This document shows positions 54,840-64,000 of a stretch of DNA of 64,000 bases, piece by piece. This DNA is from Scatophagus argus (taxonomy: Eukaryota; Chordata; Actinopteri; Scatophagidae). The stretch spans positions 11,646,519 to 11,710,518 of the forward strand of contig NC_058504.1 of the NCBI RefSeq assembly GCF_020382885.2, read 5' to 3'. The position numbers and the translations under genes were made by a program. Positions within the stretch are counted from its first letter, which is position 1, and each line of letters begins with the position of its first letter. Below the pieces are notes generated by a model. It was not told where the DNA came from and did no database searches. It saw only the letters and a program-made list of their open reading frames with translations.

Positions 54840-57800
54840 CTATACTTCACTGTCATCCTCACTGTCACTGGCCAACACTTCCTGACTTGTCACTGGTTGA
54901 GTGGTCATCTGAGAAGATGGAGGAAGCACCGATCCAAAGAACAGGGAACAGAACTGTGGCAGAAAAACAAAATTAAATAATATTAAAAGAACAGGTTTTA
55001 TTTTAAACGCAAAAGAAGTTATTTCTGCCAGTTATTACCAATCAGGTGTTACCCAAAGCCTAGTCGTGATGTGATTTGTCAGTATAAGACACAGTTTTTG
55101 TGATCTGACACAAAAATCCTCGACTTGACGCAAAACTACACCGTCATACAGGTTTGTTCAATTAGAGCAGTTATGTGAAGTGTCTCAATGAATACTGCTA
55201 ACATTCACTACAGTCACAGCTCTCTCTGTGGAACAATGTAATCAGTACACTTATTAAAATAAACCATACCTTCTTATTAGGTGGTCCTTCCAGATCAGCC
55301 ATTTCATCTTCCTCCTCCTCACTGTATAGTCCTGTCCTGTGATTGGCTGCAGGAGGCTGTTTTGAACATGTGGCATCTGCTAATGGGGGTGTGGGTGGAC
55401 CTGTAGCTGAGGAACCTGGTGCCATACTGGTATCCATGGAGATGAGGTAGGAGTCTATGTCATCATTCATGAAGTCATCAGGAGGGGGTGGAGGCGTGTG
55501 TGCTCTGAGAAAAGAGATGGTTGAAAGGGAAATATGACATCCCACGCACATATTAAATACAAAAACAGCCGTTTTTTCAAGCTTCAGGGACCAATTAAGT
55601 GCTTCATTACACTACAATAGTCTCTCTTTTAGCTTTTGACCTTTTAGACATGTTCCCTTCTCCATGCACCTTGGAAGTTAGTGAATTTGAAACAGGACAC
55701 ATTTCAGGAAATCACATTCAACTTCTGTTCATAGAGAGGCAGACTGGAAAATTCATCTCTGCCCATGTCTGTTACCTAATGTGATGCATTTATGACAACT
55801 GTATTAAAAAAAAAGTATTAAAAAGTATTAAAAATGAACTACAGGTGGACAGACGGGCTTGCTAGAACACCAACGGGCAATAAGTTGATTCAGAATTCAG
55901 AAAATGTTCAAAGTAACGCATTCTCTGAAACACACTTGTCCATCAGGTAGCATCACTGCAGAGAATAACTGATGATGTCCTGGCAAAACAGTTTTTTTTC
56001 TCAGTTTGTTCTGCCAGCGGCCTTTTCTAGGATGTTCTGACAAGAAAGACTGCAGCTCATAACAATGTTTTCCCAGTATTTACACACTCGGTCTCATTTC
56101 AGTGTTACCGTTTACTGTTGTTTTTACGGCGACTGATGTCATCAGAAAGTGTGGCCAGCACAAAGTTCCCCTCCAGGACACTGTCTGTTACTGAAAACAC
56201 TGCAGGGCTGATACACGCACACACACACACAAGATGCAAATGTCAGTACACTGTGATAACAAAAGGGATCAACTAACACCTGTATGTGAGTATGCTTACC
56301 TGCCCGGTTCATCAAAGTACATAGAAATAGGGAGACCAGTAGACTCTGCAAACACTAATAAACCCTGAAGAAGAGATGACAAATTGCCCACTTAACAAAC
56401 TTCCTAAAGGAGTAAATTAATGTTAAAAATGCCTATTAAAAAATAAATACAACAACAGCATTTAACTGTCTATAAAGACCTCTCTCAATTTCTCTTTTCT
56501 TCCTTCTGGCTAATCCTGCTATTTGTCTGCTGTGTGATCCCCCCCTCCTCCTCCTCGGGCCTCTGACTCACCCTTAACTCCTTCAGACAAAATGTGATGC
56601 TGTTGGCACTTTGGACAGCAAAATGGTCAAACTCATCTGAAGCCAGACACAGCTCTGTCAACATGGCCTTTGACTGGTCTGAGAAGGCACAGGAAGCGAG
56701 AGAAATAGAAAAGGAAAGAAAAGTGAAGAGTGATTAGAGGATAAAAGCACAGTTGAGTTTCATATAACAATAAACTTTTTATTCTAATATTTCATTGCTG
56801 TTAACTTGCAGAGCTGGAAGAAATACCACTTTTGGCTAATGAGAACAAAGACTCCACCATGCAATTCTGCCTTTTACCACACGAGGGCACCACTGAGCTC
56901 ATCTCAATTGTCTTTGTTTTGTAGTGTGCTTTAGCTTTGACTTTGTAATGAAAAGCTACTTTGAAAACACAATGACTTGTTAGGGCTGTGGGATTAGTAA
57001 ATATCATTCAATACATTCAAATTGTTTATTGTTTATTTTTCTATTTAGTTTTTTTCTTAGAAAGTGACTGCTATATGGACTGAATACTCCGTCTGAAAGT
57101 TCTGTGTACTTGTCAGAAAGTGACCCTGACTATAACTGAATTCTGTCGCACCAAAATGTTGATTCTAAATTACTCTAATATTTAATGTAAGATTAGTGAG
57201 AGTTGTGAAATAAAACTATGACTTGGTAAAATGCAGTTCACATGTGTTACAAATAAGTACGTCTGTAGCTGCTGGGTGGAAAAAAAAAAACAAAAAACTG
57301 TTATCAATCACCTTCTTCCTCCACATGGTTCCTGACCCACATCTTATCACCACTCACTGCCACAGTCACTTCTTCCAGAGAAGGAGGAAAGTGTACAACT
57401 GTGTCCACCAGCAGCCTGAGAGTGAGGGAAAACAAAACAAAAGAGTTGTGAGTGAGGAAGGACTGAAAAAAATTACCACTTCTGACGAATTTGCACCAGT
57501 GTTACAGTTCACTGATCTTGTTGTTGACTTTGTCCTCAATGCAGATTCCAATCTGACAACACCTACATAATTTCCATTGATTTGGAAATTGTATTTTTTC
57601 ATTTAAGCAAACACATGTAGTCTGCAGCCTTAAAAATCCCCTATTTTTTTTAAATTACAAGACAAAAAGCAAACCAGATGCAAATTTATACAGAGAAGGA
57701 AATACTATTTTACAGACCTGGGCTGGGATCTGAATACATTGGTACAGCTGTCTTTATCAAACACTGCCTGTAAGCTTTCACTGTCCTGGAAAGAAAGATT

Positions 57801-59343
57801 ATGCGTCTTCAGGAGGCCTGCAGAGAAAAAAACCAAACACTCTGAACACACAAGCACATAGGCCACAATGCAATGCATGTTCTGTGCTACAATTAATAAA
57901 AAGTGTCTTGCATCAGTGCAAGAGAGATGTAATCCTTCTGAATTAATCCATGTAAAGAATTGTGAACCACCTGAGAAGGCAGTGAAGCATTTGTTACCGT
58001 GTTTGCAGTGTAAGGTGAAAGTGAGGCGGTTCTTCTGCTCATGCAGCTTGATATGACACTTTTCCACCGTCTTCTCCAGTGTTGCTAGAGACCTAAATAC
58101 AGCCTGTACACTCTGAGTCACAACATAAGAGGAACATAAGAGGAATTAAAACTAAATGTTAAATACAAAAGAACAGGACCATAACTAAGTTAATAGCCTC
58201 TGAAATATTCCGGTATTGGCCTAATTAGTTAATACTAATAGCAACCATGAAAACACTGTTTTAGCAACATCTGAGGGCATTTTATGTTAATTAAACTATT
58301 AGTTTCCACAAACATGTTTTACATGCGACAATTCTCTTACAATCTACCCTCATGTACAATTATTAAAACAAGGAAGCACAGCGGTTTTGCACAATTTGCA
58401 CGAGATAACACCATGGCTTTACCACAATAGCAATATTACAGGAAAGAGAGAGCAGAAGAGAGAAAGAAAAAGTTTAGTACAGAAAAGAAACCATAATGTT
58501 CATTCATTAATTAGACTCTGTTCTTAATCATGCCCTTGGAATCAGTGATTCTGAGGAAAAAACTATCCATATCTTGTGTAAACAAACAACTGTAGTGCTA
58601 TCAAAAGACAGATGATGTTGATGAAGGAGCATCTGAATTAATTTAATGGGGCTTTAGAGATGTATGCTTTACAAAGGAAAGTTAGGATACATAGAAGATG
58701 GCAGTCTACGTATTGAATATGAGACATAAATGTATGAAGCATCTCTTTCACTCAGCACACCTTTATTGCCATCTTGCAGCGGAATGTGTGCCCACTGGGA
58801 ATGGTGTACCTGCACAAGAAATGGGAGGGGAAGTTGAATTAAAGCTCCTACATGTGACACACAAAAATGTGATGTTCACACACACTATCACTCTCTCTCA
58901 CACACATACACACATTACAGTGCTGTTTATACACACGCACAAGATCTGCACCTGCTAAAGAAGAGCGGTGCGAACAGGAAGCAAGCATATGCCGACCGAG
59001 AGGAGTTCACAGACCGCAGGGCCAGCTACAACAGAAAAAAAAAACCCAAATCATTTTGCACCAACAGGAAGCAACAAGTCTATATGTATGGCAGACGGAA
59101 GTGTTAGAGTACATGACAGTATCAGACGAGCTCACCCCATCTTCTTGAGGCTCCACATAGAGTTCATCACCGATCCTGGACAGAGAATGGATAGCTTTGG
59201 CCAACACTGGAAGGTAAGTACAGACACAAATGTAATTACGATTAATTATTATTATTTGTCGATGCACTAGTTAAACATAGGGCTGAAAAAAGCAGGAAGC
59301 GTTTGCTACCTTTCACGTTTCCTCCAGTGACGACGCAGTCCAT
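54840..59343 (-). CDS. rad9a: Cell cycle checkpoint control protein RAD9A
   Basis: PCNA-like subunit of the RAD9-RAD1-HUS1 clamp, loaded at DNA damage to activate ATR through TOPBP1. Twelve exons: 59310-59343, 59136-59206, 58952-59025, 58761-58809, 57998-58112, 57718-57817, 57312-57415, 56572-56678, 56300-56364, 56109-56207, 55270-55504 and 54840-54953. They total 1167 nt, 388 residues; human has 391. The start [20 protein letters not shown] and the segments [23 protein letters not shown] and [15 protein letters not shown] are characteristic. The PCNA-like fold is about residues 1-270. The tail is Pro-rich and acidic, then [12 protein letters not shown], ending in [10 protein letters not shown]. 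That end keeps an acidic Ser context like the CK2/TOPBP1-binding site of human RAD9A. RAD9B is less likely given the tail and synteny. Confidence 0.96.
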
Positions 59344-59700
59344 TTCTACAAATTAAACTTACCAAAAGTTAGATATTTGTTATTTTTCCGTTAAGTTAGC
59401 AAAATTAGCTAAACGTTATCCGAAACTAGCAGCTAAACACCACCAAGAAGTGAACCAGTGAGGATTCAATAGTTTGCGCACCGAACCGCAGTCCTCCTAG
59501 CGCTGAAAACATACTCCGTTTAGTTGTACCTTAATTTTTACGTTTTATTTTCTATAGCGGCTCAGCTAAGCAGTGCCTCGCACCAACTTTTAGATTGTTT
59601 ACGCTGCCATTGCCCGCTTCCGTGCTGTTGACCAATCAGAGGGGCTAGAAGTGAAAGGGCCGTTGTCTAGACTACGCGCATGCGCAATGTGTTTGACAGC
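59344..59700 (-). promoter_or_regulatory. rad9a: rad9a promoter with NRF1 and CCAAT sites
   Basis: GCGCATGCGC at 59676-59685 is a perfect palindromic NRF1 site, and CCAAT at 59632-59636 is 40 bp away. GTTAGC/TTAGCTAAACGTTA words occupy 59393-59420. The spacing from the ATG (about 290-340 bp) suits a TATA-less housekeeping promoter. Confidence 0.65.
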
Positions 59701-61238
59701 TGCCTTTCTCCATAAAATGTGGGTTAGGTAAGGTAGATAGATAAAAAGAAAGATAAACCTTTGTTGGTAGTGGGGAAGTTCTCATCCACTTCTTTATAAA
59801 TACATGAAGGTGGAATGTTTGATATGATTATGATTATTTCAAATATATAAAATTACTTTTGATATGAATTAATATTTTATAGTTTAGTTTATAAGAATAC
59901 ATCAAACTCCCCAGCAGAATATAATTTGACTTCACACCACCTCAACTAGCAAGATTAAACATGCGATATATCACATAATAATAACGTGATACTTAATAGT
60001 ATGGTATTTAGAATGACCAAATACATTGTATAACAAACATTATACTTAACAAAAAAGTTTTGTTTTGTTTTTCAAAAAAGTGAGAAATAAATGAAATTTG
60101 GTAATTAATATAAGATATATTGACTCTACCTGGTGGGTAGTAATATTAACAGCTAAAACTTTCATTAGTCTCTTGTCTCTTCAGTGTCATGTTAGGGGAT
60201 TCTGCTAAAACTAAAATTCTATTTTATTCCTACAACAACAATAAAGACCTGTTTATACATTGTTAGTTTTTTTTTGGTTTGTTTTTTTTTTTTTAAAAAA
60301 AAAAAAAAAAGACACATTTTCTATCAAATAGGTTATTCCAAAGGTCAGTGCTGGCATTTTCATATTTATTTAATTCTGAAGATATATAAATAGCAGCTGC
60401 TCACTAAAAATGCCCTGTAATTACCACTCAAGGGTCAGGGTGGTGAGGAAAAGGGTGTGTGTGTGCACATGTGTGAGCTAGGGAGCCAGAGAGAGAAATA
60501 GGAAGGAAGGGAGGGCAAATAGGAAGATGGGCAGAGAGACAGACAGGGAGAGTCACTGTCAATGCACAATTATCTCACCTCACTGGTCTTTCTTGTTGGT
60601 CTGCTATAGTGTGTAAGATCTGAGGAACGCTGCTGTTCACCATCTGTCTTCCCTTCAACGCTGATATAAATGGCTGTTGCCGAAAAGGTGTGACTAAAAC
60701 AACCTTCATGCACTGAAACCAGGACATTTGGCGAAAGAGAGAGAGACTTTGAAAAGACACAAGAGGACAAAAGTCTGGAACTTGTTTATGTTTGACTCAG
60801 CTTTGTGACAAAGCAACACAGAAAGAGAGAGAGACTACCGCTGAAACTTCTGAGGATTATGGAGGAGTGGATAGTGAAACATGCATGAGGAGGAGCAGCC
60901 TACACTGAGAAAAAGAATTTGTTTTCTAGCTGAGGAAACCTTAAGATGGTGAGAAACTACTGAGAAGACAATGGAAAAACACTGGAATATCAAAAAAGAG
61001 GGAAACAACCTTCAAAGGAATCTTCACAACGAAAGCCGGACAAAGGGGTGACGTGATTCCCACACAGCTCATTACTCTTGTCACAGAGCAGACTCTTTTA
61101 AAAAAAACAAACACATTTCATAAAATTGTGTGGGATTCATCCCTGCATAGCGACCTATATTATCATATTTACATGCGCTCCTTGTCGTCATTCTTGTCTA
61201 TGACTTCAGGATTTGATAAACAACCTTTCTGTTCCTAA
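59701..61238. other. Spacer between rad9a and the plus-strand gene at 61239
   Basis: This is AT-rich to about 60400, with a T13A16 junction at 60282-60310. It then becomes GA-rich (60488-60555). The 3' half (about 60780-61238) probably holds the promoter and 5' UTR of the next gene, but no TATA or TSS element is convincing. Confidence 0.4.
60282..60310. repeat. T13A16 homopolymer junction
   Basis: An oligo-T run is followed at once by oligo-A, a perfect AT palindrome of 26 bp. It could be an expanded slippage site or the tail of an inserted retroelement; no target-site duplication is visible. Confidence 0.9.
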
Positions 61239-64000
61239 ATGTCTCAGTCACGTAATCCAACAGACACTCAGGGCTTGCTGCAGTCCATGCTGCAGAGACT
61301 GAAGATCCACTCAGGAAGAGAGGGTCAGGAATACGTGCATACACCTGTTCCCATTACAACTTCTTCCACATGGGGGCAAGATGGAGTGAGAGGAGCCTCC
61401 TGTCTTGACAGTCCTGTAAATGGTTTGGGGTTTGATACAAACGGTATCCCCTCCAAAGAGTTTGGGATCCCTGCTGTGGACAATAACTTTGGCCTCAAAG
61501 GAGAGAAAATACAACAACCAGGTCTTAGCTATGAAGTGAACAGGGGCTTCACTTCCTTCCCCACGCAGAAAGGCAACGCTGTTGGCGACACAGGTGAAAA
61601 CAGGTTGTTGGGTCAAGCCACATTGCCTGGAATCACACCACCTTCAACAAAGGATGCTGAAATCACTTCCTTTGAGAGGACCAAAGGAGAAATGGTGGCT
61701 TTTGGCAGTTCTGCAATTACAAGGCACACCCCTAGTAATAAAGATGCTGTAACAAGCATGGGACAAAATAAAGACGAGGACCAGGAGTTTAAACCCAAAG
61801 TCTATATGTGGTCTGTGAAGCCCCCAGATTTTGACATGGGAAATCAGAAGGATAAAATGTTGAACATGAGAAATGGAGTATTTGGAGCTTTGGCACAAAG
61901 TAAAGACATGCACGCTGACCAAAAAACAACAAATAGCATCTCTAGAAGAAAACAGCAATCACCGGAGCATAAAACGAGAAGATGGACTCAGAAGATCAAG
62001 GAGAGATGGAAGGACAGGCCGGGGAGTTTTGGCAAAAAGAGAAAAGAAGAAGAACAGAAAGAAGAGCAGAAGAATGAGCAAGGAACTGAAGTGAGTGGTG
62101 AATTTGATGATACTTATATTCTGCTATCAAAATTCGAACGTCTTGAAGTGAAACTCCTACTTGTGTACTTGACAGATTTCGCCTGAGAACCAACTATTGA
62201 CAAGAGAAACTCCCGTCAGTGCATCAGATAAGAAGGAAGAAAGAGCCCTCCCTTCACTAGACAGCAGAGGCCCCAGCAAAAACCCTCTGACACACACAGA
62301 AGTGAAAACTAATGAAGGATATACAAGGTAATCAAACAACAAACTGTCCTAAAATGAAAAAAAAAACAGTCAAACTGGTAGTGATGTTTAAAATTTCAAA
62401 AAGTTCTCAGCCCTGAACGACAACGGGTGAGCTATGTGAGGTATTTCTGAAATGTTTCTAGCTGTAATATATATATTTTTAGGGCTTAAATTTATTCCCT
62501 CTAATGTGCCTCTCAAACTCTGAGGTGCCAAACACACCCCAGTCACTGCCAAAGTCTCTAGAAATGAATTATCATTAAGGAGGCCATTCATGGAAGAAGT
62601 ATACTGTGCAAATACTGTATTGCAAGTAACCATCTGCAAGATATACTTATAGAAATTACTCATTTTGTATGCAGATGGTATATAATTATATATTATTAAA
62701 TATTAATTATCACTGCATATTAATGTTGGTGCTGGTCGTGGTTGAGCTAAAAATACATATTACTGAGTGGTTTAATTTACTGTTGGACTGCATCTTGTTT
62801 TTTACGTGTATTATGGCATTTTTAAAGCATTTTAAATGCAAAGTAACTGGTAACTGCAGTTGTGACATAAATATAGTGGTGTAAAAAGGGCAATATTTAA
62901 GTAAAAGTAAACAAGTAACATGAAATGGAAACGCACACACAAATCTTTGAAAGTGACAAAAATAGTTTCATTTCACTTTTCATAAATACTTCATACTTTC
63001 CTAAAACAGCAGAGCGCTGTGTGCTCTGTAAGACCTATGACACAGAGAAATAAGATCATATCAGGCTTTATCGACACGGACAACACTTCTTAGCAGAATT
63101 AATCCATTTTAATAGTTGATTGATTTATTCTCACCTGAATCAGAAGGCAAAACATAGTAGACTTTGTATGTTGCACAGATTTTGAAGACTTCTGACATAA
63201 ATCTGGGTGATATAAACAAAACTGAGCCCCTGATTAGGTGATTACATGAAGACACTGTGCTGAACTTACAGAGTCTCTTCTCTTGTGGCAGGTCTGCTGG
63301 TGACTTTGAGATTGGCCTCGGCTCGTTTAGCTTGCTGGAAGAGATTGTCACGGGTCAAGAGTGGGCCAAGTTCCTAAAACCCAAACAATCAGCTGCCTCG
63401 ACTATTCAGAAACCATCAGGAGAACTCCAAATCCCACTGAATTCTTGTGGCAGCAGTCAATCATGTCAGATTTTGAACCATGAAGGAGGTGTGAACAGCA
63501 AGTGGAGCTTCAGGGGTGCTGAGGCATCACAAGTTTCAGGTTTCAGCATGGCACAGATATTGCCTGGTGGTTTTGTACCAGCTAGGATGGATGTTTCAGA
63601 AGAAAAACAGCAGCAGCATGTTCACAGAGAGGCTGACCTATCAGAACCAATGGAGCATGGACACGCTCAATCAAATGTGCAATCTGGAGACAGTGGACTG
63701 GGACAGCCACTTAGACCTCCATCCTTTCCACAGGTTAGATATCAATCATAACACATAACCATCTTATTTCTGACAGAAATTCTCTGATTACATCATCAAC
63801 GTGAAGACCTGAAAACACCCACAAGCACTTGCCACTGGTGACAGTGTTATCTGTCTTCATCCACAGCCTGCAGATATTCTGAACAACCCAGTGCTGAGGC
63901 ACAGAGCACAGCTCAACAGAAAGAGACACCATCACTCAACTGAGAATAGAGACGAGAGGCTTCAAACAGAGAAAATAAGTGATACAAAAGAGGCAGACAG
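61239..64000 (+). CDS. Unrecognised protein, disordered N-terminus with basic cluster (3' end off the window)
   Basis: I do not recognise this gene. Four exons join in frame: 61239-62090, 62176-62327, 63292-63733 and 63867-64000 or beyond. They give 526 residues so far. It starts MSQSRNPTDTQGLLQSMLQR, a short amphipathic helix candidate. A Ser/Gly/Pro-rich stretch follows, then KPKVYMWSVKPPDFDMG and a basic segment RRWTQKIKERWKDRPGSFGK next to a Glu/Lys run. Exon 3 opens with the only compact hydrophobic piece, GDFEIGLGSFSLLEEIVTGQ and then EWAKFLKP. Exon 4 begins ADILNNPVLRHRAQLNRKRH. There is no signal peptide or membrane segment. Donors GAA|GTGAGT and AAG|GTAATC and acceptors TTGACAG and TGTGGCAG support splicing. 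Reading through the first donor would stop at 62186. It is divergent from rad9a. Confidence 0.75.

Noticed and set aside
62091-62186. Read-through C-terminus of the gene at 61239 ending LTDFA
   Set aside because: A strong GTGAGT donor at 62091 and acceptor at 62175 restore a long conserved-looking frame in the next exon.
62878-62935. Possible second copy of the 13860-14000 repeat
   Set aside because: Only the short words TTTAAGTAAAAGTA and GAAATGG are shared, too little to call.

Overview
This window is vertebrate nuclear DNA, almost certainly from a ray-finned (teleost) fish. It carries intron-rich genes with GT-AG splice sites, many CA/GT, GA and TA microsatellites, AT-rich introns, and degraded copies of an interspersed repeat (GATTAATCGATTA-like ends) that I recognise from fish genomes. 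I assembled the genes by reading exons, splice sites and phases on both strands. The exon phases close without a frame error in every gene, and five complete genes come out within a few residues of the usual vertebrate protein length, or at a length explained by a visible expansion.

Layout, left to right. Five genes lie in tandem on the minus strand: ankrd13d (1-6945, 3' end off the window), kdm2a (9394-20227), stx3 (22791-36727), ran (39549-41159) and ndufs8 (43068-45608). tbc1d10c then runs on the plus strand (47340-54229), head to head with ndufs8 and tail to tail with rad9a (54840-59343, minus). An unrecognised plus-strand gene starts at 61239 and runs off the right edge.

In human, ANKRD13D, KDM2A, RAD9A, TBC1D10C and NDUFS8 cluster on 11q13 and STX3 is on 11q12. 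RAN is the odd one: human RAN sits beside STX2 on 12q24. The syntaxin-Ran pairing here may therefore be a remnant of an older duplicated block.

The genes do not form a pathway. ankrd13d acts in ubiquitin-dependent endocytosis, kdm2a in CpG-island chromatin, stx3 in membrane fusion, ran in nuclear transport, ndufs8 in respiratory complex I, tbc1d10c in Rab GTPase and calcineurin control, and rad9a in the 9-1-1 DNA damage clamp.

Most interesting points: (1) stx3 has a combinatorial C-terminus, with two alternative 111-nt SNARE exons that join exactly after the zero-layer glutamine and three alternative terminal membrane-anchor exons, and UGCAUG motifs placed as RBFOX switching logic would predict. 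(2) tbc1d10c has a single 2.7-kb last exon that inserts roughly 550-700 low-complexity acidic residues between the TBC domain and a conserved carabin-like tail holding a PxIxIT motif. (3) Clusters of GCTAAC/GTTAGC/GCTAGC words mark several promoters but seem sparse elsewhere. (4) ran has unusual substitutions for a nearly invariant protein. (5) The gene at 61239 matches nothing I know. (6) tbc1d10c uses a GC-AG intron, and its poly(A) signal lies back to back with that of rad9a.
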